Below are positions 8,196 to 17,316 of a DNA stretch of 64,000 nt, piece after piece. Source of the DNA: Pseudomonadota bacterium (GTDB lineage: Bacteria > Pseudomonadota > Gammaproteobacteria > Steroidobacterales > Steroidobacteraceae); NCBI GenBank assembly GCA_021815925.1, contig JAKAZL010000003.1, forward strand, positions 43,556 through 107,555, in the 5' to 3' direction. Position numbers and translations under genes: made by a program. Each line of letters begins with the position of its first letter. The first letter of the stretch is position 1. The notes below the pieces were generated by a model. That model was given only the letters and a program-made list of their open reading frames with translations, was not told the DNA's origin and searched no databases.

Positions 8196-9596
8196 ATGCA
8201 AAGCCCCGCAAGCTCACACCGCTCCCGGATCGAACAACATACGATCTTCCCGATTCCGCTCGATCAGCGGCACGGCAAGGCGCGACAGCTGTTCTCATTA
8301 TGGTTCGGCGCGAATCTGAATGTGCTGACGGTTGTCACCGGCGCACTTGCGACGACCGTCTTCGGGCAATCATTTCTGTCTGGAACGGTGGCGATCCTGC
8401 TCGGCAACCTGATTGGCACGGTGTTCATGGCGCTGCATGCGGCCCAAGGACCGCGACTCGGTGTGCCGCAAATGGTGCAGAGCCGCGGACAATTCGGTTC
8501 ACGCGGGGCGGCCTTCGTGGTCACGCTGGTCATCCTGATGTATCTCGGTTACGCGGCGACCGCTCTCGTGACGGGCGGACAGTCGTTACATGCCATCGTT
8601 CCGGCGATCAGTGTGCACGGCGGCATCATCGTGATCGGTGCACTTAGCCTCGCGGCGGCGGTCTACGGTCATGACCTGATTCATGCGGGTACGCGGGCGA
8701 TTGCGTACATTTCCGGTGCGGCAGTGCTCCTGTGCTACGTCGCGCTGGTGATCGTGGGGCGGATGCCCCTCGATTACCTCACCCGCGGCGGATTTTCCGT
8801 CGCCGGCTTCCTCGGCATGCTGTCGATCGGGGTGTTCTGGCAGCTGGCGTACGCGCCGTACGTGTCGGATTACTCCCGCTACCTGCCGCCCGACACCGGC
8901 CCGCGGCAGGCCTTTTGGGCCTGCTACTGGGGCACGACCCTCGGCGCGGTGTTGCCGATGATCTTCGGCGCGCTGATCGGACCTGCGGTTGCCGACGGGG
9001 ACGTACTCAAGGCGATAGCGGCGCTGACCGGAGCCGCCAGCACGCCCATCGCGCTGCTGTTCGCGCCCGGTGTGGCGGTCGCGGGGGCGATCTGCATCTA
9101 CGGTGGAACCCTTGCGGTGATCACCCTGGTGCAGACCTTCTTTTCCGGATGGCAGGCGGACTGGCGTACGCGTGCCCCGATCGCCACCGTAATTTTCCTC
9201 GCTGCGGCAGCTCTGGGGACCGTCGGTGCAGCGCACTTCCTGCCGCTCTACAGCCGCTTCAACGAGGCACTGCTGTACCTGATGGTGCCGTGGACGGCGG
9301 TTAACTTGGTGGATTATTACTGGGTGAGATTCGGCGATTACCACGTGCCTTCGTTCTTCGCGGCCGACGGTGGCGTATACGGCCGATACAACGTAGCGGC
9401 GCTCAGCTGCTACGCGCTCGGTATCGTGGTGCAGATCCCGTTCATGGCAACCGATTTCTACGTCGGCCCGGCAGCGCGTGCGCTCGGGGGAGTGGATCTG
9501 TCGTGGCTCGTGGGCCTGGTAGTGGTCGCGGGCGTGTATTACTTCAGCGCGCCCCGGCATGCCGCCCACGCTGCCGACGTGCGTGAGACGGGATGA
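8196..9596 (+). CDS. NCS1 family permease (cytosine/purine/hydantoin-type)
   Basis: The 466-residue protein begins with the NCS1 signature layout: IPLDQRHGKARQLFSLWFGANLNVLTVVTGAL, then LGNLIGTVFMALHAAQGPRLGVPQMVQSRGQFG, which is the conserved G-P-R-x-G-x-x-Q-M region. About twelve membrane segments follow, ending with VDLSWLVGLVVVAGVYYF. Members are inner-membrane symporters for nucleobases, hydantoins, allantoin or thiamin-like compounds. The closest pattern is the CodB/PucI side, but specificity cannot be read. It is divergent from the DMFase-like gene and upstream of the IclR regulator, so it probably imports a nitrogen compound consumed by that hydrolase or by the operon to the right. 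Confidence 0.85.
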   Translation: MQSPASSHRSRIEQHTIFPIPLDQRHGKARQLFSLWFGANLNVLTVVTGALATTVFGQSFLSGTVAILLGNLIGTVFMALHAAQGPRLGVPQMVQSRGQFGSRGAAFVVTLVILMYLGYAATALVTGGQSLHAIVPAISVHGGIIVIGALSLAAAVYGHDLIHAGTRAIAYISGAAVLLCYVALVIVGRMPLDYLTRGGFSVAGFLGMLSIGVFWQLAYAPYVSDYSRYLPPDTGPRQAFWACYWGTTLGAVLPMIFGALIGPAVADGDVLKAIAALTGAASTPIALLFAPGVAVAGAICIYGGTLAVITLVQTFFSGWQADWRTRAPIATVIFLAAAALGTVGAAHFLPLYSRFNEALLYLMVPWTAVNLVDYYWVRFGDYHVPSFFAADGGVYGRYNVAALSCYALGIVVQIPFMATDFYVGPAARALGGVDLSWLVGLVVVAGVYYFSAPRHAAHAADVRETG

Positions 9597-9690
9597 CGGA
9601 TTCGCGGAATTGCTCGATGAATCAACGGCATGAGCAATGTCATTGATTCATCGGGTTCGGGTGGCTGCAGAATCCCTTGCGATGCATCGA

Positions 9691-10521
9691 TTACGGCGAT
9701 CGGACGGCGCGTGTGTGTGTCGGCCGAGCCGGCAACTGTTGCTCGATGCGTTGCGCGGCAGTGCGCAGTGCGGGAAGCACCACCTTCAGCGCCCGATTCC
9801 GCGCGCCCACCGTGAACGGCATGCCGACGTTCAGGGCGGCGATGGTCTCTCCGTTTCGGTTGTGGACCGGGACGGCCACTGAGCAGAGCCCTTCCTCCAG
9901 CTCCTGTTCCACGTATGCATACCCCTGCGTGCGCACCCGGTCGAGTTCCTTCTGCAGGCTGTTGCGATCAGTCAGTGTGAACCGTGTGCGCTCCTGGGGT
10001 CTCAGGGCGCGCACCCAGCGATCGCGTGTCTCGTCCGCGAGGTTCGCTACCATTGCCCGCCCCATCGACGTGCAATAGGCCGGCAGGCGCGCCCCGACGC
10101 CGATGGTGATCGTCATCACCTTGCGTACCGACACGCGCTGGACGTAAACGATGTCGAAGTCCTCGAGCACCGCGAGCGAGCAGGATTCGTCAATCTGGTG
10201 CGACAGCTCCTCCATGAACGGCAGGGCGAGCTGGGCGACGGTGAGCGAGGAGAGATAGCTGAAGCCGAGATCGAGCACGCGCGGCGTCAGAGAGAACCAG
10301 CGTCCGTCCCGGCTGACGTAGCCGAGATGCTCGAGCGTCATGAGCAGGCGGCGCACGACGGGCCGAGACAGGCCGACCCGCTCGGCGACCTCAGCCAGCG
10401 TCATGGCTGAGTGATCGGCATCGAACGTCCGGATGACATCGAGGCCGCGATGCAGCGACTGGATGTAGTCGGGACTGTCTTCAAATCGGCTGGAAATTGC
10501 GTGCGGTTGGTGTGTGTCCAT
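9691..10521 (-). CDS. IclR family transcriptional regulator (PcaR/PobR-like)
   Basis: The 276-residue protein has a winged helix-turn-helix at about residues 35-90 (MTLAEVAERVGLSRPVVRRLLMTLEHLGYV). An IclR effector-binding domain with the SCSLAVLEDFDIVYVQRV and GARLPAYCTSMGRAMVA signatures follows. The spacing SLHRGLDVIRTFDADHSAMTLAEVAE is that of the PcaR/PcaU/PobR subgroup, which controls aromatic and small-acid catabolism in response to a pathway metabolite. It faces away from the aminotransferase operon at 11189 across a 667-bp region containing a GCGTAC inverted repeat. It is the likely regulator of that operon, perhaps also of the permease. The ligand is unknown. Confidence 0.88.
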   Translation of the reverse strand: MDTHQPHAISSRFEDSPDYIQSLHRGLDVIRTFDADHSAMTLAEVAERVGLSRPVVRRLLMTLEHLGYVSRDGRWFSLTPRVLDLGFSYLSSLTVAQLALPFMEELSHQIDESCSLAVLEDFDIVYVQRVSVRKVMTITIGVGARLPAYCTSMGRAMVANLADETRDRWVRALRPQERTRFTLTDRNSLQKELDRVRTQGYAYVEQELEEGLCSVAVPVHNRNGETIAALNVGMPFTVGARNRALKVVLPALRTAAQRIEQQLPARPTHTRAVRSP

Positions 10522-11188
10522 GGATTGGTTCAGCAGCGACAGCTTGCAGTAACTCCGATCGCCCGCGGCCGCCGAGTATGCCCGAACTCGAGGGGGGCGT
10601 CGACGGATCGGCGACGCATGCGTAAGTCAGCACTGCGGTCGGTAGAGCGGCGCGCAAGGGGATCTCGGCAGTAAGATTCACGGCAGGTCCGGACATGGGA
10701 CTGAGGCGCCGGGTTTCCGGCGGCGAGCCCGGGTGGCGGTGGATCGGAACATGCTGACGGGTCGGGTGCATGCATGGCGGGCTCGCTGGATTGGGTGGCA
10801 CCGTCGTCTGCATCTGTGCGGGAGTGATGTTGACTGGGTGCGGCGGAGCGGGTTGAAAATTGGGCTGCCCGGTATGACCGAGCGAGGGCTGCGTACCGTG
10901 TCCAGGTGAGTCAATCTGCGTGCCGCGGAGGCCACGATCGCGTCACCTTGACGCGCTAACCGCTGGCGTCTACAGTAGTCCTCAATGCGTACAGAGTGTA
11001 CGCTATGCGTACGCGTTGCGGGGGTATATGGCGAGACGACCAGCGATGCGCTGTTGCGGCTCGTTCTGCCGGTGTCGACTGTCCGCTGCGATGGCTGCGG
11101 GGATCCCGTGCCAGGCATCACGCGCGAGTTATGACTTGACGGCGCGGGGCGTTCCCCACGCGCGCTGCCTCTCACTCGACAGGGTCGT
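10522..11188. other. Regulatory intergenic region, about 670 bp
   Basis: No gene is supported here. The short ORFs are Arg/Pro-rich shadows. The only structure that stands out is the GCGTAC repeat cluster annotated separately at 10987-11014, about 175 bp before the first gene of the catabolic operon. The size suggests a long leader or a lost gene. Confidence 0.4.
10987..11014. promoter_or_regulatory. GCGTAC inverted/direct repeat cluster, candidate IclR operator
   Basis: GCGTAC-AGAGT-GTACGC is a perfect 6-bp inverted repeat, and GCGTACGC recurs four bases further on (11007-11014), giving three half-sites in 28 bp. IclR proteins bind short palindromes as tetramers. The cluster lies in the region between the iclR-like gene and the operon pointing away from it. 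Binding is inferred from position and symmetry only. Confidence 0.45.
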
Positions 11189-12556
11189 ATGAATCCATCT
11201 GCTGAAGACTCCCACATGTCGAACGAGCGGGACACGGTCCTGCACACCTGGTGTGTCCAGTTGGACTGGAATGCTCCAACGATCATCGGCGGAGCCGGCG
11301 CGCGTCTGTTCACGGCCGACGGACGGAGCATTCTCGACATGAGCAGCTTGGCCGAGTGCAGCAATCTCGGTCATCAGCATCCGGCCGTGGTCCGGGCAAT
11401 TCGGGCGCAGGCGGAGAAGCTGTGCTTCGTGACCAGCGCGTGGGGCGCCGAACCGCGCGCACGTCTGGCGGAAAAGCTGCTGGAGAAGTCTGGATTTGAC
11501 GGCGGTCGGGTGTTTTTCACCCTCGGCGGAGCCGACGCCAATGAGCACGCGGTCAAGTTCGCACGTCAGGCGAGCAAAAAGGGAATCGGTCGGATCATCT
11601 CGCGGGATCGTTCGTATCACGGCGCGAGCTACGCAGCCATGGCGCTGTCCGGGGATGCCCGTACCGCATCGCAGGCGTCCCCGGCGATGTTCGGCGTCGT
11701 GCACGTTCCGCCGCCGTATGCGTATCGCTGTCCCTTCGGGACGACGACCGATGACGAGTGCGGTCGCGCCGCGGCGAGACTCGTGGGTCGGGTCATCGAC
11801 ACGCACGGTGCGGAAACGGTCGCAGCAGTGCTCATGGAGCCCAATGCGGGAACCAATGGCATCGTTGCGCCAGACACATTCTGGCCGCAATTGCGCCGGG
11901 AGACGAGCGAGCGCGGCGTGTTTCTGATCGCCGATGAGGTGATGAGCGGGTTCGGTCGGTGCGGGGAATGGTTCGCCTGGCAGCGCCATGGCCTGGAGGC
12001 CCGCCCGGACCTGATGACCTTGGCGAAGGGCCTCACGGGGGCGCACGTGCCGCTCGGGGCCGTGGTCCTTTCCGCGGAAGTGTCGCGCGCACTCGAGCCA
12101 CAGATGCTGATGACCGGCCTGACGTATTCCGGCCATCCGCTCGCCTGTGCGGCGGGGCTCGCGGCGCTGGAGAGCTACGAGAATGAAGCGCTGATCGCAC
12201 GCTCGCGTAGTCTCGGCGGGGAGATGTTTGCGCGACTCAAGGCCATGCAGGCTAAGCACGCTGCGATCGGCGATGTGCGCGGTGGTCACGGCCTGTTTGC
12301 CGTCGTGGAACTCGTTCGCGACCGTGCGTCACGGACCCCGCTCGCGCCCTGGGACTGGATGCACTCGCTCTTGCGCGAGCTGCTGGGTGAGGCGATGGAG
12401 GCGGGCGTCTCGTTCGGGGCACGCGGCAACCTGCTGCTGCTTGCGCCGCCGCTGGTGATCGATGAGGGAGAACTGGCCGACGCACTCGATCTGCTCGATC
12501 GTCTGCTTGGTCAGCTCACCGCGAAACTTGCTGCCACAGGAAGTCCCCTGCGATGA
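11189..12556 (+). CDS. Class III (omega) aminotransferase
   Basis: The 455-residue PLP enzyme has the fold type I class III pattern: SLAECSNLGHQHPAVVRAI near the N-terminus, GGADANEHAVKFARQA for cofactor phosphate binding, VFLIADEVMSGFGRCGEWFA with the Asp contacting PLP, and Lys280 in MTLAKGLTGAHVPLGAV as the Schiff-base lysine. The LTYSGHPLACAAGLA segment is typical of omega-amino acid:pyruvate, taurine:pyruvate and AGXT2-like enzymes. It moves an amino group from a primary omega-amine to a keto acid, giving a semialdehyde. It heads a five-gene operon and overlaps the aldehyde dehydrogenase by four bases, so the dehydrogenase probably oxidises its product. Another in-frame ATG lies at 11216. 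Substrate undetermined. Confidence 0.86.
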   Translation: MNPSAEDSHMSNERDTVLHTWCVQLDWNAPTIIGGAGARLFTADGRSILDMSSLAECSNLGHQHPAVVRAIRAQAEKLCFVTSAWGAEPRARLAEKLLEKSGFDGGRVFFTLGGADANEHAVKFARQASKKGIGRIISRDRSYHGASYAAMALSGDARTASQASPAMFGVVHVPPPYAYRCPFGTTTDDECGRAAARLVGRVIDTHGAETVAAVLMEPNAGTNGIVAPDTFWPQLRRETSERGVFLIADEVMSGFGRCGEWFAWQRHGLEARPDLMTLAKGLTGAHVPLGAVVLSAEVSRALEPQMLMTGLTYSGHPLACAAGLAALESYENEALIARSRSLGGEMFARLKAMQAKHAAIGDVRGGHGLFAVVELVRDRASRTPLAPWDWMHSLLRELLGEAMEAGVSFGARGNLLLLAPPLVIDEGELADALDLLDRLLGQLTAKLAATGSPLR

Positions 12557-14121
12557 GCTTCAAACTTACCTATTCGACGATGTTCAATCCCCCGGAGGAC
12601 CTGCACCTGCGCTTCGAGGCGGCGGTTGCCCGGGTCAGTGCCAAGCTCGGCGCTGCGCACCCGCTGCATATCGCAGGGGAGGATCGTCAATCCCCGCATA
12701 GGGCCGTCAAGCACAATCCGGCGAACCGAAATCAAGTTCTCGGGGAATTCGCAACCGCGACGCCAGCGGATGCGGACGCTGCGGTGCGTGCGGCGCACGA
12801 GGCGTTCACGGATTGGAGCAAGAGGCCCGCTACCCAGCGCCTGGAGGTGCTGCGCCGGGTCGGCAAGCTCATTGAAGAGCGTGTCTTCGACATAGCCGCA
12901 GCGTTGACGCTGGAAGTCGGCAAGAACCGCATGGAGGCGCTCGCCGAGGCGCAAGAGACGGCGGTGTTCTTCTACCACTATTGCGACGACTTCGAGCGCA
13001 ACCACGGCTTTGACCAATCCTTGCCGAACGATCCCATCGCCGGGTGTGTCTCACGCAATCGCAGTGTCATGAAACCCTACGGCGTGTGGGCGGTTATTAC
13101 CCCGTTCAATTTCCCGTTGGCCTTGGCCGGCGGTCCGGTCGCGGCGGCGCTGGTGACGGGCAATACGGTTGTCCTGAAGGGTGCGGCTGCGACGCCCTGG
13201 GCGGGACGGCTGCTCGCCGATTGCATGCGGGACGCGGGCGTTCCCGCCGGCGTGTTCAACTACCTGGGGGGCAGCAGCGACGAGGTCGGTGGGGCCCTCG
13301 TTGAGCATCCGCTCACGGCCGGGGTCACCTTCACCGGGTCGCACGAGGTAGGGATGCACATCGCGCGGCGCATGGCGGCCGGGGGGTATCCGCGTCCCTG
13401 CATCACGGAGATGGGCGGTAAGAATCCTTGCATTGTCACGGCGGAAGCGGATCTCGATTGCGCGGCGGCTGGTATCGTGCGGTCGGCGTTCGGTATGTGC
13501 GGCCAGAAGTGCTCCGCGCTCTCCCGCCTGTACGTGCACGATGCGGTGGCCGAGGAGTTGCTCGGCAAGCTGGTCGAGCGCACCGAGTCGCTGAGTATCG
13601 GTAATCCGCTCGAGCGACAGAACTGGCTGGGTCCCGTTGCGACGGAGTCGGGCTACGAGGCGTACGCACGCTACGTAAGCCAGCTGCGCGGCCATGGCTC
13701 GCGAGTTCTGGTTGGCGGCGACGTACTGCGCTCGGAGGAGTGTGCGCACGGCCTGTTCGTGCAGCCGACCATTGCCGAGGCCGCGACGGGGCACCCGCTG
13801 TGGCAGGAGGAGCTGTTCCTGCCCATTCTGATGGTCCATCGCGTCTCCTCGAATGATCAGGCCATGCATCTGGCCAACCATTCGGCACTCGGTTTGACCG
13901 CGGGCTTCTACGGCTCGCGCGAGCAAGTGGCTTGGTTCCACGAGCACATCCAGGCGGGAACCACGTACGCCAACCGTCCGCAGGGCGCGACGACCGGTGC
14001 CTGGCCCGGCTACCAACCGTTCGTCGGCTGGAAGGGTTCGGGAAATACCGGCAAGGCCATTGCCTCGGAGCACTACCTGCCACTGTATCTGCGCGAACAA
14101 TCACAGACCGTCGTTGAGTGA
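12553..14121 (+). CDS. NAD(P)-dependent aldehyde dehydrogenase, P5C-dehydrogenase-like
   Basis: The 522-residue ALDH shows VITPFNFPLALAGGPVAAALVTGNTVVLKGA (Rossmann entry), FTGSHEVG, ITEMGGKNPCIV with the general-base Glu, and Cys320 in MCGQKCSALSRLYV. The 'GQKCSA' form is the signature of the 1-pyrroline-5-carboxylate dehydrogenase/RocA branch rather than the 'GQ-x-C' branch of betaine aldehyde enzymes. It would oxidise a semialdehyde carboxylate to a dicarboxylate. ATGA overlaps the upstream aminotransferase stop, so the pair is co-translated. The CoA-transferase genes that follow suggest that the acid is next activated to a CoA ester. Glutamate, glutarate or longer semialdehydes are all possible. 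Confidence 0.86.
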   Translation: MSFKLTYSTMFNPPEDLHLRFEAAVARVSAKLGAAHPLHIAGEDRQSPHRAVKHNPANRNQVLGEFATATPADADAAVRAAHEAFTDWSKRPATQRLEVLRRVGKLIEERVFDIAAALTLEVGKNRMEALAEAQETAVFFYHYCDDFERNHGFDQSLPNDPIAGCVSRNRSVMKPYGVWAVITPFNFPLALAGGPVAAALVTGNTVVLKGAAATPWAGRLLADCMRDAGVPAGVFNYLGGSSDEVGGALVEHPLTAGVTFTGSHEVGMHIARRMAAGGYPRPCITEMGGKNPCIVTAEADLDCAAAGIVRSAFGMCGQKCSALSRLYVHDAVAEELLGKLVERTESLSIGNPLERQNWLGPVATESGYEAYARYVSQLRGHGSRVLVGGDVLRSEECAHGLFVQPTIAEAATGHPLWQEELFLPILMVHRVSSNDQAMHLANHSALGLTAGFYGSREQVAWFHEHIQAGTTYANRPQGATTGAWPGYQPFVGWKGSGNTGKAIASEHYLPLYLREQSQTVVE

Positions 14122-14125
14122 TCCC

Positions 14126-14974
14126 ATGGAGCCAATGCCGTTGCGCGAGGCGATCGCGCGTCACGTTCACGATGGACAGAGCGTAGCCCTCGAGGGCTTC
14201 ACGCACCTCATTCCGTTCGCCGCCGGCCACGAGATCATCCGTCAGCGGCGTCGCGACCTGCAGCTGCTGCGCATGACGCCCGATGTGATCTTCGATCAGA
14301 TGATTGGCATGGGGTGTGTGCGCCAACTGACGTTCTCCTGGGGCGGAAATCCCGGCGTGGGATCCCTGCACCGGCTGCGCGATGCGGTCGAGCATCAATG
14401 GCCCGCCCCGCTGGCGCTCATCGAGCATACGCACGGGGAGATGGCCGTTGCTTATCAGGCCGGGGCGAGCGGACTGCCGTGCGGGCTGATGCGCCGCGGT
14501 GCGCAGACCGATCTTGCTCAGGCCTCCGCGGCGGGCGTGAGACACGTGCCGTGTCCGTTCTCGGGGATTGCACTGACTGCCGTTCCGGCCATCAATCCGG
14601 ATGTGACGATTCTGCATGCTCAGCAGGTGGATGCGGCGGGCAACGTACTGATTCGCGGCATCGTCGGTGCGGCCAAGGAGGCTGCGATGGCAGCGCGCTG
14701 CGTGATCGTCACGGTCGAGGAGCAGGTTGAGCGGCTCGAGGCGGACATCAACTCGATCGTGCTTCCCGCCTGGATCATCGCTGCGGTGAGTATCGTGCCG
14801 GGCGGCGCCTATCCTTCCTACGCACACGGATATTACCCACGTGACAATCGGTTCTATCAGGAATGGGACGTCATCGCGAGGGATAGGCAGGGCTTCGAGA
14901 GCTGGATGCAGCGCCACGTGCTGGAGGTACCCGATCACGCGGGGCACCTCCAGTTGCTCGGGGTGAGCGCATGA
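14126..14974 (+). CDS. CoA-transferase subunit A (family I, glutaconate CoA-transferase-like)
   Basis: I use the ATG at 14126, four bases after the aldehyde dehydrogenase stop, not the ORF start inside that gene. The 282-residue protein starts PLREAIARHVHDGQSVALEGFTHLIPFAAGHEIIRQ. It continues with IGMGCVRQLTFSWGGNPGVGSLHRL, NPDVTILHAQQVDAAGNVLI and AARCVIVTVEEQVE, the ordered motifs of the alpha subunit in family I CoA-transferases. It lacks the catalytic Glu, which is in subunit B. It transfers CoA from acetyl- or succinyl-CoA to a carboxylic acid. The gene overlaps subunit B by four bases. Its GctA-like pattern favours a dicarboxylate or a small aromatic acid as acceptor. Confidence 0.85.
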   Translation: MEPMPLREAIARHVHDGQSVALEGFTHLIPFAAGHEIIRQRRRDLQLLRMTPDVIFDQMIGMGCVRQLTFSWGGNPGVGSLHRLRDAVEHQWPAPLALIEHTHGEMAVAYQAGASGLPCGLMRRGAQTDLAQASAAGVRHVPCPFSGIALTAVPAINPDVTILHAQQVDAAGNVLIRGIVGAAKEAAMAARCVIVTVEEQVERLEADINSIVLPAWIIAAVSIVPGGAYPSYAHGYYPRDNRFYQEWDVIARDRQGFESWMQRHVLEVPDHAGHLQLLGVSA

Positions 14975-15789
14975 GTGAGATAACATACACAGCCGATGAG
15001 ATGATGACGATCACCGCTGCGCGGCAGTTGCGCAATCGGGCGGTGTGCTTCGTCGGCATCGGTCTGCCCAGCGCGGCGTGTAACCTCGCCCGCCTCACTC
15101 ACGCACCCGATCTCGTTCTGATCTACGAGTCCGGTACTGTCGGAACCCGACCGGATTCACTGCCGCTGTCGATCGGCGACGGCGAGCTGGCGGAGACCGC
15201 GGTCGCCGTGGTACCGCTGCCGGAGGTGTTCTCCTATTACCTTCAGGGTGGCCGGGTCGACGTCGGCTTTCTCGGGGCAGCGCAGATCGACCGGTTTGGA
15301 AACCTCAACAGCACGGTGATCGGCGAGTACGAGCGGCCCACCGTGCGGTTGCCGGGGGCCGGCGGTGCGCCGGAAATTGCGACGCATGCGCGCGAGGTGC
15401 TGATCATCATGAAGCAGTCGCCGCGCAGCTTCGTTGCGAGCCTCGACTTCCGAACCTCGGGTGGGTATCTCGAGGGGCATGGCGCGCGCCGCGCCCAGGG
15501 GTGCCCGGGTGCCGGGCCGCGCACCGTGATTACCGATATCGGCATCCTGCGACCGCACCCCCAGACCGAGGAGCTGCGGTTGGTCGCCTTGTATCCGGGC
15601 AAGACGCTGCAGGAGGCAAAGGCTGCGACGGGATGGCCGCTGCAGGTCGACGATGACATTGAGATTCTGGCACCGCCCGAGGCCGCCGACCTTCGCGCGC
15701 TGCGCGAGCTGCATGCTCGAACGGCCGTGGCACACGCGAGCCCCGTACGGATTCCTATTCCACTGAACGCAAACGCTCGAGGTCGATGA
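14971..15789 (+). CDS. CoA-transferase subunit B with catalytic Glu
   Basis: The 272-residue beta subunit shows CFVGIGLPSAACNLARLTHAPDLVLIYESGTVG. Glu53 in the ESG motif is the expected residue that forms the enzyme-CoA thioester in family I CoA-transferases. Further along are LPEVFSYYLQGGRVDVGFLGAAQIDRFGNLNSTVIG and PRTVITDIGILRP, both family features. It forms a heteromer with the upstream alpha subunit. ATGA overlaps join it to both neighbours, so the five genes are one operon. The role in this setting is inferred to be activation of the acid made by the aldehyde dehydrogenase. Confidence 0.87.
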   Translation: MSEITYTADEMMTITAARQLRNRAVCFVGIGLPSAACNLARLTHAPDLVLIYESGTVGTRPDSLPLSIGDGELAETAVAVVPLPEVFSYYLQGGRVDVGFLGAAQIDRFGNLNSTVIGEYERPTVRLPGAGGAPEIATHAREVLIIMKQSPRSFVASLDFRTSGGYLEGHGARRAQGCPGAGPRTVITDIGILRPHPQTEELRLVALYPGKTLQEAKAATGWPLQVDDDIEILAPPEAADLRALRELHARTAVAHASPVRIPIPLNANARGR

Positions 15790-17114
15790 TGAGTTCTTCC
15801 CACATCAAGACGCGACTGCCAGGTCCCAAGGCGCAAGCCCTGATCGAGCGCGATCGCCTCGTCAGTACGCCCTCACTGCCACGCGATTACCCCTTTGTCA
15901 TGCACAAGGGACGGGGCGCGGAGGTATGGGACGTGGACGGCAACCGGTTTTTGGATTTCGCGGCCGGCATTGCCGTGTGCTCGACGGGTCACGCGCATCC
16001 AGCCGTGGTCGCGGCGATCAAGCAGGCGGCGGATGATTTCCTGCACATCTCGAGCGACTACTGGCACGAGCGCATGACGAGCCTGTGCGAGCGGGTCAAC
16101 GCGCTGGGGCCGGTGGGCGAGGCGGCGCAGGTGTTCATCTGCCAGAGTGGCACTGAGGCGGTGGAAGGCGCTCTGAAGCTGGCCCGCTATGTCACCGGTC
16201 GGCCGCGATTCATTGGCTTTCTGGGCGGCTTCCACGGACGCACGCTCGGGTCGCTCGCCTTCACGGCGAGTAAGTACACCCAGCAGGCCGGATTCTTCCC
16301 GCCCATGCCGGGAGTGACTCATGTTCCTTACCCCAATCCCTATCGCCCGCTTTTTGCGGGGGCGGACCAGGGGCAGGCCGTGCTCGATTACATCGAGAAC
16401 ACGCTGTTCCGGACGAACGTGCCGGCGAGCGAGGTGGCGGCGGTGCTCGTCGAGCCGATACAAGGCGAGGGCGGCTACCTCGTCCCGCCCGACGGCTTTC
16501 TGCGCGGGTTGCGCGAACTCTGTGATCGGCACGGCATTCTGCTGATATTCGACGAAGTACAGGCGGGTGTCGGCCGGTCGGGAAAGATGTTTGCGAGCCA
16601 GCACTGGGGCGTGACTCCCGACATCATGACCCTTGCCAAGGGTCTGGGATCGGGGCTGCCGATCGGGCTGACCGTTGCGCGGCGCCGATACATGGAGCGT
16701 TGGAAGCCGGGAGCCCACGGGAACACCTATGGCGGCAATCCGCTCTGTTGCGCCGCCGCGCTGGCGACGCTCGAGCTCGTTGAAAGCGAGTACGCCGCCA
16801 ATGCCGCCCAAGTCGGGGAGTACTTCATGAACCGGCTGCGGCAGCTTCAGCAGCGCTTCAACTGCATCGGTGAAGTCAGGGGCAAAGGCCTGATGATCGG
16901 CGTGGAGCTAGTGGAGGACCGCACGAGTCGTACGCCAGCGAAAGACCTGTGCCAGGCGGTACTCACGCGCGCGTTCCACAACGGATTGCTCCTGCTGTCC
17001 TGTGGCATGAGCACGGTGCGGTTCATGCCGCCGCTGATGATCGATACCTCGCACGTCGATGAGGCGATGGAGCTGCTCGAGATTGCGTTGAAGGAAGCAC
17101 TGGCGGGCACGTGA
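15786..17114 (+). CDS. Class III aminotransferase, 4-aminobutyrate/acetylornithine type
   Basis: The 442-residue PLP enzyme has DVDGNRFLDFAAGIAVCSTGHAHPAVV, QVFICQSGTEAVEGALKLARY, HGRTLGSLAFTASK, LLIFDEVQAGVGRSGKMFA and Lys285 in TLAKGLGSGLPIG. This set is that of the GABA aminotransferase group (GabT/PuuE/DavT). It would turn GABA, 5-aminovalerate or a similar omega-amino acid into the semialdehyde. It is the last gene of the operon, starts inside the CoA-transferase B stop, and is followed by a strong hairpin. Together with AruH/AruI further right it could act on GABA formed from arginine, although no guanidinobutyrase is visible here. Confidence 0.87.
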   Translation: MMSSSHIKTRLPGPKAQALIERDRLVSTPSLPRDYPFVMHKGRGAEVWDVDGNRFLDFAAGIAVCSTGHAHPAVVAAIKQAADDFLHISSDYWHERMTSLCERVNALGPVGEAAQVFICQSGTEAVEGALKLARYVTGRPRFIGFLGGFHGRTLGSLAFTASKYTQQAGFFPPMPGVTHVPYPNPYRPLFAGADQGQAVLDYIENTLFRTNVPASEVAAVLVEPIQGEGGYLVPPDGFLRGLRELCDRHGILLIFDEVQAGVGRSGKMFASQHWGVTPDIMTLAKGLGSGLPIGLTVARRRYMERWKPGAHGNTYGGNPLCCAAALATLELVESEYAANAAQVGEYFMNRLRQLQQRFNCIGEVRGKGLMIGVELVEDRTSRTPAKDLCQAVLTRAFHNGLLLLSCGMSTVRFMPPLMIDTSHVDEAMELLEIALKEALAGT

Positions 17115-17139
17115 GTCCGCACGACTGCCCATGAGCGGC

Positions 17140-17167
17140 ACTGGGGCTGCTGCGAGGCAGCCCCAGT
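17140..17167 (+). terminator. Strong hairpin after the aminotransferase operon
   Basis: ACTGGGGCTGC-TGCGAG-GCAGCCCCAGT is a perfect 11-bp stem with a 6-base loop, 26 bp after the last stop. No T-tract follows, so it may be a non-canonical terminator or an RNA 3'-end stabiliser. It separates the operon from the TonB receptor gene. Confidence 0.6.
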
Positions 17168-17316
17168 CGGGCGGGAACTTCGTCGCTCCGGTGCATAAGG
17201 ATCGAGCGCTCGATGCGCTCACGCGGCGATCGCTGAAACGCGGCGCCGCCCGGGTCTGTTCGACCGGGCATTGACTCGCAACACTACATTTTAAAACGAT
17301 TACTCAAGGGGATCCT

